Shown piece by piece: positions 6,891 to 14,428 of a DNA stretch of 23,657 nucleotides. A model generated the notes under the pieces. It was not told the origin of the DNA, searched no databases, and saw only the letters and a list, made by a program, of their open reading frames with translations. Within the stretch, counting starts at the first letter, position 1. Each line of letters begins with the position of its first letter. Source of the stretch: Clostridiales bacterium (GTDB taxonomy: Bacteria; Bacillota; Clostridia; Oscillospirales; QAMX01); NCBI GenBank assembly GCA_016285815.1, contig JAEERN010000231.1:1-23657 (forward strand). The letters run 5' to 3'. A program made the position numbers and the translations under genes.

Positions 6891-8387
6891 TTACCTCCGA
6901 TACGGTACGGTGTCGCCGGTGTCCTTTTGTCCGCTTAAATTGCCCCTTGTATCAAAGGTATATTTGAACACCTTGCAGATGCCGCCGATCGTAAAACTGT
7001 TGGTCGCGGGAGAATAGAAGGTTGAAGTGATACTTTCAACATTCCATTCCAACTGCCCCGCTTCATTCGCTGACAGCTTACCGCCCAATGATCCTTTTAC
7101 GGAATAGAAGGTTTTCGGGGTCCCACCTTCCGGATCGCACATGAGCAACATCGCAGTGTAGTTATCCCGAACGACCGGCGTCAATTCTTCACTGGTGATA
7201 TCCACCCTTCCGGCAGCACCTTTTGAGAACACATAATCGAGCACATTTGCGATTTCGTGCCTTCCGCCTTCATCCTGCTGTTTTGGAACGGCGTATGCAG
7301 AGAGGTAGACCTGTCCTTCGAATTCGACCATATCTGTGATATAATAATCGCTGTGATCGTCTTCATACGAGAAGTTATCGGTCAGAACGCCTTCCCGATC
7401 CATTTTACAGAGGAGCGCGGTGTCACCGCTGAACGGATTCCAGAGCTGAACAATATAGCCGTCGCCCAATCGCGAGGCGTTCCGAATCCCGAAATTACCG
7501 ACTGCCGTTTTGTGAAAGCTGAGTTCTTTTCCGTCGGCGTCATAACAACCGAGGCAGAGATATTTGAGATCTCCTCTGCTGATCACAGCCAAAGTGCCGT
7601 CTCCGTTGCGCAAAACGGATGCGACAGACTCATTTTTAAAATCGTGGTTCAGGCGTTTTTGCCACACAAGGCCTCCTTCTTCGTCCACAAGGGCGATCCA
7701 GCCATGTGTCGTATCGGAAGAAGAGAAGATTCCGCTTTGCCCCCAAAGCACGGTCCCTTCTTTTGTGTATGCGCAGTCTTCTACATAAAAATCTTTGAAT
7801 TCCGCGCTCCAGATCAGTTTTCCATCTTGATAACACTCGAGAATGCTCTTGTCAAATACTTCAAACTCTTTCTGTTGATCCCAAACATACTTTGGATCGA
7901 TACGATAACTGACGCCCTTGTTTGAAATCGATTTGGTCCAGATGTTTTTATCCCACATAGCTTTGAGTTCTTTCGGCGTCGGTTCGTCCTGCTCGATCTC
8001 CCATCCGGGGACCGCCCGTTGAAGCACTTCAGCGGTTTTCTCATTGGTAAAGCTCTTTGTGGTGATATCACGATAGACCGCTTTGATTTCGGAACGGGTC
8101 AGACCTTCCGTGGACAGCCCGTTTTCTTCGAAGAAAGCTGCGGCAGTCTTGTATTCTTTGGCTTCCGCTGCAAAAGCAGCTGAAGCGGAACCGATAACGA
8201 TGAACACGGCAAGGCAGGCCGCCAGCACGCCCCATCTGACCCGACGGGGCCGTTTCGACGATCGCTCTGTAAATGCAGAGCGCCGCCCGATAGTTTCTTG
8301 ATCACTGCTGACAGCATACATAGTTGCTTCATTGATATGCTTTTCATCAATGTGACTGATGATTTGAGAAACATTTTCTTTTTTCAC
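6891..8387 (-). CDS. membrane anti-sigma-like protein with extracellular beta-propeller-like domain
   Basis: 498 residues: a cytoplasmic head of about 50 residues (with SHIDEKHINEA, typical of proteins paired with Firmicutes sigma factors), one membrane segment at about 53-73 preceded by a basic KRPRRVRW stop, then about 425 outer residues. The outer part contains six copies of an h-x-x-x-D-x-D/E-G turn at about 185-194, 231-242, 279-289, 325-335, 414-425 and 475-485, mostly 46-48 residues apart, as in beta-propeller blades. The start is a GTG at 8385-8387 that overlaps the sigma-factor stop (GTGA), with AAGGAGGGGG upstream. It probably binds and inhibits the co-encoded sigma factor and senses an external signal; that role is inferred from context. 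Codons are clearly more AT-rich than those of its neighbours. Confidence 0.72.
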   Translation of the reverse strand: MKKENVSQIISHIDEKHINEATMYAVSSDQETIGRRSAFTERSSKRPRRVRWGVLAACLAVFIVIGSASAAFAAEAKEYKTAAAFFEENGLSTEGLTRSEIKAVYRDITTKSFTNEKTAEVLQRAVPGWEIEQDEPTPKELKAMWDKNIWTKSISNKGVSYRIDPKYVWDQQKEFEVFDKSILECYQDGKLIWSAEFKDFYVEDCAYTKEGTVLWGQSGIFSSSDTTHGWIALVDEEGGLVWQKRLNHDFKNESVASVLRNGDGTLAVISRGDLKYLCLGCYDADGKELSFHKTAVGNFGIRNASRLGDGYIVQLWNPFSGDTALLCKMDREGVLTDNFSYEDDHSDYYITDMVEFEGQVYLSAYAVPKQQDEGGRHEIANVLDYVFSKGAAGRVDITSEELTPVVRDNYTAMLLMCDPEGGTPKTFYSVKGSLGGKLSANEAGQLEWNVESITSTFYSPATNSFTIGGICKVFKYTFDTRGNLSGQKDTGDTVPYRR

Positions 8388-8941
8388 AGAGATACCCCCT
8401 CCTTTTTGAGGTGTTGTTCAAGATCTTTTCGTATCCGGGAAAGCCGCACCGAAATGTAGTGCTTGCTCTTATGAAAAAGCGCGGCAAGGTCTTCAATTGA
8501 ATCGGCGTGCCAATAGCGTCTGATAAACAAGATCCGGCTTTGCCGATCCAATGTTTCAAGAAAACGGTCGATCAACCCGGATACTTCTCTTGCCGCGACT
8601 TCATCCTCAACGGAGAAAGATGCGGGAATACAATCCGCGATCTCATCCAGAGCAACGTCATAGATGCTGTTCCTTTTTTGTGCTGTATTGTTGTAATACT
8701 TTTTGAGAGCAAGGTTCCGAACGATACGGCAAACATAGCTTAACAGCGGATCCGGTTTTTGAGGCGGTATCGTATTCCAAACTGCGAGATAAGCATCATT
8801 CACACATTCTTCGGAATCAAGCCGGACGTTCAATATGTTATCTGCCACCTTATAGCATATAGGTCCATATTTGTTTGACAGTTCGATGATCGCCTGCTCC
8901 CGGCGCTCAAAGAACAATTCAATGATCTTACTGTCTTCCAA
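8384..8941 (-). CDS. RNA polymerase sigma-70 family factor (ECF-type)
   Basis: 185-residue ECF-type sigma factor. Region 2 includes IIELFFERREQAI and EECVNDAYLAVWN (promoter melting and -10 recognition), followed by YVCRIVRNLALKKYYNN. Region 4, in the last 60 residues, has the HTH SIEDLAALFHKSKHYISVRLSR (-35 recognition). Start: TTG at 8939-8941, with AAGGAG just upstream and matching the usual N-terminus of this family; the longer frame lacks a ribosome site and would start in the promoter. It overlaps the downstream membrane-protein gene by 4 bp, the usual arrangement for a sigma/anti-sigma pair. It probably activates its own promoter and a small regulon. The AT-richer composition suggests acquisition from another lineage. 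Confidence 0.88.
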   Translation of the reverse strand: MEDSKIIELFFERREQAIIELSNKYGPICYKVADNILNVRLDSEECVNDAYLAVWNTIPPQKPDPLLSYVCRIVRNLALKKYYNNTAQKRNSIYDVALDEIADCIPASFSVEDEVAAREVSGLIDRFLETLDRQSRILFIRRYWHADSIEDLAALFHKSKHYISVRLSRIRKDLEQHLKKEGVSL

Positions 8942-8970
8942 GCTTTCTCCTTCCTTCCTGCCTCGCCTAT

Positions 8971-9000
8971 ATACTACGGATCGGGGGAGATATATCTCAA
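8971..9000 (-). promoter_or_regulatory. candidate promoter of the sigma-factor operon with palindrome
   Basis: On the minus strand TTGAGA (9000-8995), an 18-bp spacer and TAGTAT (8976-8971) would give a leader of about 23 nt. A perfect 12-bp palindrome GAGATATATCTC (8987-8998) overlaps the -35 box and the spacer and may be an operator. Whether the promoter is read by sigma-A or by the encoded factor cannot be told. Confidence 0.5.
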
Positions 9001-9019
9001 TACGCTGCAATTATTCTAT

Positions 9020-9058
9020 AAAAATGGTGAGGGACACCTGCGTCAGAGCAGGTGTCCC
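9020..9058 (-). terminator. intrinsic terminator after the carbohydrate-binding lipoprotein gene
   Basis: Perfect 11-bp stem, arms 9031-9041 and 9048-9058, loop GTCAGA. On the minus strand it is followed after 6 nt by ATTTTTATAG. It separates the lipoprotein gene from the sigma-factor operon downstream on the same strand. The T-tract is slightly displaced, so efficiency may be moderate. Confidence 0.72.
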
Positions 9059-9104
9059 GAGGGGGCTTTTCTCCGGAGGAGGGGATCGGAGCCTGCGGCC
9101 GCGC

Positions 9105-10811
9105 TCAGCGGGCCGGGACGACCAGCTTGGTCACGCCGGGCTTCAGCGCCGTCTCGGCCCAGCGTTCGGCGCCGGCGGGCATCCCGAAGGCCGGGACCGA
9201 GGGCCCGGCGACGGGAACGCCGCCGATCCAGACGGTCACCGTTTCGCCGGCGGCAAGGTCCGGCGAGGAGAAATGGAAGTTCTGCCACGGCTTGGGGGCG
9301 ACGTATGAGATGAGGACGCGCCCGTCCGCTCCGGTCAGGGTGACGGCCTCGCCCGGCAGGATGCGCCGGGGGAAGAAGACGGAGATCAGATTCGCGCCGT
9401 CCGCCGTCGAGGGGGCCAGCGCCATGCCGGACGCGCCGGTGGAGACGTAGGTGCCGCCGCTGACGACGCACTCCCGCGCGAGGTTGAAGTCGAGAACGCC
9501 GTTGTAGTCCGGCGTGGGGCCGTTGACGTTCATCAGACCGCTTTTCAGATAGATGGCGCCGTTGGAGTCGATGCCGTCCCCCCCGGTGACCATGGCGCAG
9601 GTCCCGCCCTCGTAGACGAAGGCCCCGTCCTCCGACGGGACGTTGACGCCGTCGTCCGAGGCGACGACGCGGGTCTCTCCCCCGGACAGGAAGACGCTGC
9701 TGCCCTCCAGCCCCTCATAGCAGTAGGGGACGTCCGTGACGCAGTCCCGCAGGGTCAGCACCTTGTTGGCGTGGAGCCCGTCGTCCGCCGAGCGCAGGGT
9801 CAGGCGGCAGCTTGCGGCGGTGAGCCAGCCGTCGCTGTGAAGACAGTCGTCGGCGGTGTCGGCCTCGACGGTACAGGCCTCGAGATAGACGAAGCAAAGG
9901 GATTTTGCGCCCTTCCAGCTGGGCTTCAGCGGATCGTAGACGTGGGGCACGTCGTCCGTCTTGCGCTCGCGGGCGGTGTGGCCGCCGCCGCAGCGGAAGG
10001 TCGCCGTACAGTCGAACATGGCCAGACCGGCGCAGCCGTCGATCCCGTCCAATCCGGTCTCCAGGTCCAGCGTACAGCGCTGGAGGGACACGCGTCCCAG
10101 CTCCAGGTTCGTGGCCTTGATCCCGTCGCCGCCCGTGCGGACGCGGAAGACGCAGTCCCGGGCGCCCACCAGATCCCGGCCGGACAGCCCGTCGTCCGGG
10201 GCCTCGACGTCCAGCTCGCAGCCGTTCAGCACCAGCCGGTCCTTGCAGGAGACGGCGTTGTCCAGCGCGCCGGAGACGGCCAGGCGGCCGCCGGAGATCG
10301 TCAGGTTGCCCATGGTCCAGACCGCGGCGTTCACGTCGGGCGCGTTGGGAACGGCGCCGCCTGCGATGCGGTTCTCCGTTCCCGGAACGGGCAGCAGGAA
10401 GCAGTCCGCGGCCCGGGGCACATACAGCGCGGCGGCGCGGTCGGAGGACAGGTCCACGCCGTCCAGCAGCAGCACCGCGGGGGCGGTGTCGTCCAGCAGG
10501 TCGACGCAGAGGGTATAGTTCTCGACCCGCCCGCGCACCAGATAGACGCCGGGCAGATAGACGGTGGCGCCGCCGGGCTCCCGGCGGACGCCGGGGACTT
10601 CGCCGTCCTCCTCCAGCGCCAGCACGGTGATCACGTCGCAGACGGCGGGCCAGACGGGCAAAAAGTCCTCTTCCCGCAGGGGCTCGGCGGCGGTCTCGGT
10701 CCGGGGCGCCAGAGAGACGAAGCTCTGGATCCGGGGCTCCTGAGCGGAACAGCCGGCCAGAAGCAGGGCCGCCAGCACGGCCAACGCCGGCGCGAAGCGT
10801 TTTCTTTTCAC
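9105..10811 (-). CDS. carbohydrate-binding domain lipoprotein (Cthe_2159-like beta-helix)
   Basis: 568-residue predicted lipoprotein: a basic start, hydrophobic segment and lipobox LLLAGCS with Cys21 as the lipidation site, so it is anchored on the outer face of the membrane. The mature part is a right-handed beta-helix type carrying many D-D/G-G-h turns: DDGLSG, GDGIKA, LDGIDG, DDCLHS, DDGLHA, DDGVNV and GDGIDS. This is the hallmark of the Cthe_2159-type carbohydrate-binding domain, known to bind acidic and cellulosic polysaccharides with calcium. No catalytic motif is recognised. Start: GTG at 10809-10811 with GGGAGG 9 nt upstream. It is divergent from a GH3 glycosidase gene, and the two promoters share an inverted repeat, pointing to joint control and a role in capturing polysaccharide for that enzyme. 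Confidence 0.85.
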   Translation of the reverse strand: MKRKRFAPALAVLAALLLAGCSAQEPRIQSFVSLAPRTETAAEPLREEDFLPVWPAVCDVITVLALEEDGEVPGVRREPGGATVYLPGVYLVRGRVENYTLCVDLLDDTAPAVLLLDGVDLSSDRAAALYVPRAADCFLLPVPGTENRIAGGAVPNAPDVNAAVWTMGNLTISGGRLAVSGALDNAVSCKDRLVLNGCELDVEAPDDGLSGRDLVGARDCVFRVRTGGDGIKATNLELGRVSLQRCTLDLETGLDGIDGCAGLAMFDCTATFRCGGGHTARERKTDDVPHVYDPLKPSWKGAKSLCFVYLEACTVEADTADDCLHSDGWLTAASCRLTLRSADDGLHANKVLTLRDCVTDVPYCYEGLEGSSVFLSGGETRVVASDDGVNVPSEDGAFVYEGGTCAMVTGGDGIDSNGAIYLKSGLMNVNGPTPDYNGVLDFNLARECVVSGGTYVSTGASGMALAPSTADGANLISVFFPRRILPGEAVTLTGADGRVLISYVAPKPWQNFHFSSPDLAAGETVTVWIGGVPVAGPSVPAFGMPAGAERWAETALKPGVTKLVVPAR

Positions 10812-10861
10812 GGCGAGCGCCTCCCTTTCTCCGTCCCGTCCGGTCCGGTCCTTCCCGGGCC

Positions 10862-10890
10862 ATTATACCACAGGCCCCGTTTTTTTGCAA
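10862..10890 (-). promoter_or_regulatory. promoter of the carbohydrate-binding lipoprotein gene
   Basis: On the minus strand TTGCAA (10890-10885), a 17-bp spacer and TATAAT (10867-10862). The leader to the GTG start is about 45 nt. Confidence 0.85.
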
Positions 10891-10905
10891 CCGAGGCTTG
10901 CAAAA
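10883..10905. promoter_or_regulatory. shared inverted repeat holding both divergent -35 boxes
   Basis: Perfect inverted repeat TTTTGCAA-N7-TTGCAAAA (arms 10883-10890 and 10898-10905). Each arm contains the -35 hexamer TTGCAA of one of two divergent promoters. A dimeric regulator bound here would cover both -35 boxes at once, so the lipoprotein and GH3 genes are probably regulated together. Confidence 0.6.
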
Positions 10906-10926
10906 CCGCGCGCCGGACGGTATAAT
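10898..10926 (+). promoter_or_regulatory. promoter of the GH3 glycosidase gene
   Basis: TTGCAA (10898-10903), 17-bp spacer, TATAAT (10921-10926). The predicted start near 10933 fixes the GH3 start codon at 10957, because any upstream in-frame start would lie within the promoter. Confidence 0.87.
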
Positions 10927-10956
10927 GGAGGCAGACAAAAGAGAACGAGGTGCGCC

Positions 10957-12840
10957 ATGGACTTTGCCGAACGCGCGCGCGAGCTGGTCGCGCGGATGAC
11001 CCTTCCCGAAAAGCTTTCCCAGATGCGGTACGATGCGCCGGGCATCCCCCGGCTCGGGGTCCCGGCCTACAGCTGGTGGAACGAATGCCTGCACGGCGTG
11101 GCCCGGTCCGGCCGCGCCACGGTATTCCCCCAGGCCATCGCCATGGCGGCCACCTTTGACGACGGCCTCGTCGAGCGCACGGCCGAGACCATCTCCGTCG
11201 AGGCCCGGGCCAAGTTCAACATGTACCGCCGCGGCGGCGAGGGCACGGGAAAATACCAGGGGCTCAGCTTTTTCACCCCCAACATCAACATCTTCCGCGA
11301 CCCGCGCTGGGGCCGGGGACAGGAGACCTACGGCGAGGACCCCTGTCTGACCGGACGTATGGGCGCGGCCTTCGTCCGCGGCCTGCAGGGCAGCGGGAAA
11401 TACCACCGGGCGGACGCCACCGTCAAGCACTATGCCGTCCACAGCGGCCCGGAGCGGGGGCGCCATTCTTTTGACGCGCGCCCCTCGGAAAAGGATCTGT
11501 ACGAGACCTATCTGGCGGCGTTCCGTTATTGCGTCGAGCACGCGCGCCCGGCCTCGGTCATGGGCGCCTACAACCGCGTGAACGGCGAGCCCTGCTGCGG
11601 CAGTCCCCGGCTGTTGGAGACGATCCTGCGGGGCGAGTTCGGGTTCGACGGCTTCGTGGTGTCGGACTGCGGCGCCGTCTGCGACTTCCACGAGCACCAC
11701 GGCGTCACGGCCAACGCGGCGGAAAGCGCGGCGCTGGCCGTGAAGAGCGGCTGCGACCTCAACTGCGGCACGGCGTACCAGTGGCTGAAGACCTCGGTGG
11801 CCATGGGCCTGCTGGACGAGGCGACCGTCACCCGCAGCGTCGAGCGGCTGTTCGAGGCGCGGTTCCGTCTGGGCCTGTTCGACGACGACTGTGAGTACGA
11901 CGCCATCGGCATGGAAGAGGTGGAAAGCCCCGGCCACGTGGCCCTGTCCCGCCGTGTGGCGGCCGAGGGGATCGTGCTGCTGAAGAACGACGGCGTGCTG
12001 CCCCTTTCGCCGAAGGCCCGGGTCGCGGTCATCGGCCCCAACGCCGACGACCGGACGGTGCTGACGGCCAACTATGCCGGAACGCCCACCGAATCCGTCA
12101 CCGTGCTGCAGGGGATCCGGGAGATCGCCGCGGAGACGCTCTACGCGCCGGGCGGCCACCACTTCATCGACGCGGACCGGAACGACGCGTCGGACCCCAC
12201 CCGCGAGGCGCTGGACGCGGCGCGCCGGGCGGACGTCGTGGTCATGGTCATGGGGCTGAACCCCTCGATGGAGGGCGAGGAGGGCGACGCCCGCAACAGC
12301 GGGCTCAACGGCGACCGGGCCGAGATCGAGCTGCCCGCCTGTCAGCAGAAGCTGTTCGAGGACGTTCTGGCCGCGGGAAAGCCCGTGGTGTTCGTCAACG
12401 TCAGCGGCAGCGCCGTGGCGCTGGGCCGTCAGGACGAGGCGGCGAACGCCGTGGTCCAGTGCTTTTACCCCGGCGCCCAGGGCGGCCGGGCGCTGGCGGA
12501 CGTGCTGTTCGGGCGCGTTTCGCCCTGCGGCCGCCTGCCGGTCACGTTCTACGCCTTGACGGCCGACCTTCCGCCCTTTGAAAACTACGACATGGAGAAC
12601 CGGACGTACCGCTTCTTCCGCGGGACGCCGACGTATCCCTTCGGCCACGGCCTGACCTATTCGCCGGTGACGGAGACGTGGCTGGACGACGAGACGGTGA
12701 CGCTGACCAACATCGGCGGCATGGAAACGGGGTACAGTGTGCTGCGGTACGCGGACCGGCCGGAGCGCCGCCTGATCGGGTTCGAAAAGGTGCGGCTCGC
12801 CCCCGGCGAAAGCGTCACGGTGAAGGTGCGCGAGCGCTGA
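10957..12840 (+). CDS. glycoside hydrolase family 3 protein (beta-glucosidase/beta-xylosidase type)
   Basis: 627-residue GH3 enzyme without signal peptide, so probably intracellular, hydrolysing imported beta-linked oligosaccharides. The N-terminal barrel has SWWNECLHGVARSG, FFTPNINIFRDPRWGRGQETYGEDP, the KHY motif and the nucleophile Asp237 in VSDCGA. The second domain runs from about residue 340; SMEGEEGD with Glu439-Glu442 is the likely acid/base region. SWWNECLHGVA is typical of the xylosidase-type branch, so xylan or arabinoxylan oligosaccharides are a reasonable guess. The C-terminal fibronectin-III-like domain is abbreviated: after GHGLTYSP only about 55 residues remain, ending with LIGFEKVRLAPGES. 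The ATG at 10957 is fixed by the promoter and a GAACGAGG ribosome site. I see no clear terminator after it. Confidence 0.93.
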   Translation: MDFAERARELVARMTLPEKLSQMRYDAPGIPRLGVPAYSWWNECLHGVARSGRATVFPQAIAMAATFDDGLVERTAETISVEARAKFNMYRRGGEGTGKYQGLSFFTPNINIFRDPRWGRGQETYGEDPCLTGRMGAAFVRGLQGSGKYHRADATVKHYAVHSGPERGRHSFDARPSEKDLYETYLAAFRYCVEHARPASVMGAYNRVNGEPCCGSPRLLETILRGEFGFDGFVVSDCGAVCDFHEHHGVTANAAESAALAVKSGCDLNCGTAYQWLKTSVAMGLLDEATVTRSVERLFEARFRLGLFDDDCEYDAIGMEEVESPGHVALSRRVAAEGIVLLKNDGVLPLSPKARVAVIGPNADDRTVLTANYAGTPTESVTVLQGIREIAAETLYAPGGHHFIDADRNDASDPTREALDAARRADVVVMVMGLNPSMEGEEGDARNSGLNGDRAEIELPACQQKLFEDVLAAGKPVVFVNVSGSAVALGRQDEAANAVVQCFYPGAQGGRALADVLFGRVSPCGRLPVTFYALTADLPPFENYDMENRTYRFFRGTPTYPFGHGLTYSPVTETWLDDETVTLTNIGGMETGYSVLRYADRPERRLIGFEKVRLAPGESVTVKVRER

Positions 12841-12923
12841 CGGCTCCCCAAAGAGGCTCTCCGGAGGGGGAAGAGGACGGCAGGTTTTTTTGAAGGATTT
12901 TTCGGAAAAGCCGCCAAAGCCTC

Positions 12924-12952
12924 TTGACAAATCGGTTCGGTTCAGATATAAT
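12924..12952 (+). promoter_or_regulatory. promoter of the tRNA-Met/Glu/Val cluster
   Basis: Consensus TTGACA (12924-12929), 17-bp spacer, TATAAT (12947-12952), about 31 nt before the first tRNA. Confidence 0.93.
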
Positions 12953-12983
12953 ATCGTTTGTCCCTGCTCGAGCGGGAACGTTT

Positions 12984-13057
12984 GGCGGCATAGCTCAGTT
13001 GGCTAGAGCACTCGGTTCATACCCGAATGGTCGTTGGTTCAAATCCGACTGCCGCTA
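12984..13057 (+). tRNA. tRNA-Met (CAT), elongator type
   Basis: 74-nt cloverleaf: acceptor GGCGGCA pairs with TGCCGCT (a G-T pair at 1-72, as in Bacillus elongator tRNA-Met), D arm with AGCTCAGTTGGCTAGAGC, anticodon loop TTCATAC, and T loop TTCAAAT. The 3' end is the discriminator A followed by CTG, so CCA is not encoded. A CAT anticodon could also mean a lysidine-modified tRNA-Ile2, but the acceptor end favours Met. Confidence 0.9.
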
Positions 13058-13061
13058 CTGA

Positions 13062-13099
13062 ACGCAAACGGGGCGGAGATCGCTTCGCCCCGTTTGCGT
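13062..13099 (+). other. perfect hairpin between tRNA-Met and tRNA-Glu
   Basis: 14-bp perfect stem, arms 13062-13075 and 13086-13099, with a 10-nt loop. It has no T-tract on the plus strand and ends 2 nt before tRNA-Glu. It looks like a processing or partial termination element within the tRNA transcript. Confidence 0.6.
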
Positions 13100-13101
13100 G
13101 C

Positions 13102-13173
13102 GGCCCGATGGTCAAGCGGCTAAGACACCGCCCTTTCACGGCGGTAACGGGGGTTCGATTCCCCCTCGGGTCA
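13102..13173 (+). tRNA. tRNA-Glu (TTC)
   Basis: 72-nt cloverleaf: acceptor GGCCCGA pairs with TCGGGTC, anticodon stem CCGCC/GGCGG around loop CTTTCAC (anticodon TTC), T arm GGGGGTTCGATTCCCCC. Discriminator A is followed by GCC; CCA is not encoded. Confidence 0.96.
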
Positions 13174-13178
13174 GCCAT

Positions 13179-13251
13179 GGAGGCATAGCTCAGCTGGTAG
13201 AGCATCCGCCTCACACGCGGGAGGTCACAGGTTCGAGTCCTGCTGTCTCCA
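13179..13251 (+). tRNA. tRNA-Val (CAC)
   Basis: 73-nt cloverleaf: acceptor GGAGGCA pairs with TGTCTCC (one G-T pair), anticodon loop CTCACAC (anticodon CAC), T loop TTCGAGT. Only 5 nt separate it from tRNA-Glu. Discriminator A is followed by TAG; no CCA is encoded. The first T-stem position (A-C) is mismatched. Confidence 0.92.
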
Positions 13252-13255
13252 TAGA

Positions 13256-13286
13256 AAAAAGGACTTGCTTCGCGCAAGTCCTTTTT
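13256..13286. terminator. intrinsic terminator of the tRNA cluster, bidirectional
   Basis: 12-bp stem with arms 13256-13267 and 13275-13286; the A-run on the left and T-run on the right make it active on both strands. It ends the tRNA-Met/Glu/Val transcript and also serves the convergent beta-propeller gene that stops at 13309. Confidence 0.9.
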
Positions 13287-13308
13287 GTTCGGTCTTCAGG
13301 GCGGCGGG

Positions 13309-14268
13309 TCACGCCTCTTCCGGGAAGAACGACGCGAAAAAGTCGTCCAGCCCGCCGTCCCACTCGGCCAGCGCCAGGTATTCGCGGCCGAACTGGTTGC
13401 CCCAGGAGTAGAGCAGGACGGTGCGCCCCTCGAATTCACAGAGGTCCACGTCGCTGTTGTTGCAGACCACGGCGTTCCGGATCTCCTCGCGCTGGGCGGG
13501 CGTGAAATCCTCCGGCCGGAACAGGCGCTTGTCCTCGTCGGAAAACCACAGGACCGGGTTGCGCAGGCCGAGCTGGTACCGCTCGAAGTCCCGGGTGCGG
13601 ACGATATAGGGGACCCAGCGGTGACAGGGCAGGCCCTCGAGATAGATCATGTACCACCAGCCGCGGCTGAAGCGGATGACGGGACAGGCCGTATAGCGGT
13701 CAGGCGCGTACGAAAAACGGTCGGTGGGCAGCAGGGCCCAGTGCAGGAGATCGTCGGAGACGGCGAAAAAGTTGGTAAAGCGCGCGCCGACGCCCGCGCC
13801 GGAGCCGGCCTCGACGGCCATGACGTACCCGTCCGGGCCGCGGGCCACCGAGGTGTTGAACAGGCTGTACGATTCGGGGAACACGAAGGGATCGCGCTGT
13901 TCCCAGCGGATCAGATCCCGCGACGTGAAGCAGTCCAGCACGTTTCCGCCGCCGCCGCCGCGGACGCCGTGGACGTACATGACGCCGTTTTCGGCCCAGC
14001 AGCAGCCGAAAGCGTGGTCGTTGGCGAAGGGCGGCGTCTCCGCGCCGGTTGCCATGTCCACGAAGTGATAGCGGCCGACGGGACGGGGCGTCCCGTCGAA
14101 GGCGCCCCACGGCGCGGGCCGCATCCACTCGAAGCGCAGCAGCCGCCCGTTCCAGACCACGGGCGTGGTCTCCACCGCGCCGATGCGCAGCGTGCCCTTT
14201 TTGACGATGGGGCGGACCGGCGGCATCCGGCCGGTCTTCAGACCCTCGGTGAAATCTTCCAGCACCAC
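13309..14268 (-). CDS. beta-propeller glycoside hydrolase-like protein (GH43/GH32 superfamily-like)
   Basis: 319 residues with no signal peptide. Repeated propeller-blade signatures are visible: TSRDLIRWEQ, FAVSDDLLHWALLP, VIRFSRGWWYMIYL and VRTRDFERYQL. The pattern of serine/threonine, Arg/Asp, Asp and a tryptophan or tyrosine at the blade end is typical of five-bladed GH43, GH32 and GH130-like folds. Catalytic acids cannot be assigned with confidence; LYSWGNQFGREYLALAEW near the C-terminus closes the last blade. Start: the first of two adjacent GTG codons (14266-14268) with AAAGGAGG 8 nt upstream; the frame is open further upstream but that region holds the promoter. It is monocistronic. 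It probably acts on a sugar in the cytoplasm; specificity is unknown. Confidence 0.7.
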   Translation of the reverse strand: MVLEDFTEGLKTGRMPPVRPIVKKGTLRIGAVETTPVVWNGRLLRFEWMRPAPWGAFDGTPRPVGRYHFVDMATGAETPPFANDHAFGCCWAENGVMYVHGVRGGGGGNVLDCFTSRDLIRWEQRDPFVFPESYSLFNTSVARGPDGYVMAVEAGSGAGVGARFTNFFAVSDDLLHWALLPTDRFSYAPDRYTACPVIRFSRGWWYMIYLEGLPCHRWVPYIVRTRDFERYQLGLRNPVLWFSDEDKRLFRPEDFTPAQREEIRNAVVCNNSDVDLCEFEGRTVLLYSWGNQFGREYLALAEWDGGLDDFFASFFPEEA

Positions 14269-14320
14269 GGCGGCGCCCTCCTTTTTTCGCGTTTTCCCGG
14301 GGAACGCGTCCCACGCCGGT

Positions 14321-14349
14321 ATGATAGCATGGCCCGGTCCAAAAGTCAA
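14321..14349 (-). promoter_or_regulatory. promoter of the beta-propeller gene
   Basis: On the minus strand TTGACT (14349-14344), 17-bp spacer ending in TGC, TATCAT (14326-14321). This is an extended -10 promoter, divergent from the tRNA-Leu promoter. Confidence 0.83.
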
Positions 14350-14428
14350 CAGTCTGTTCGGACGCGCGGGAAGACCGGCCGGGCGTGCGCGCCGCGCGAA
14401 ACTTTTTTGCCGGGGGACGAAAAACCGC

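Noticed and set aside
12841..12923. Terminator for the GH3 gene, suggested by a T7 run near 12886
   Set aside because: No stable stem directly precedes the T run; only a weak 5-bp pairing is possible.
9715..12930. 1071-codon stop-free frame on the minus strand opposite the GH3 gene
   Set aside because: Its product is a low-complexity Arg/Gly/Ala/Pro composition with no family motif. It is a by-product of high GC at third codon positions of the real GH3 and lipoprotein genes.
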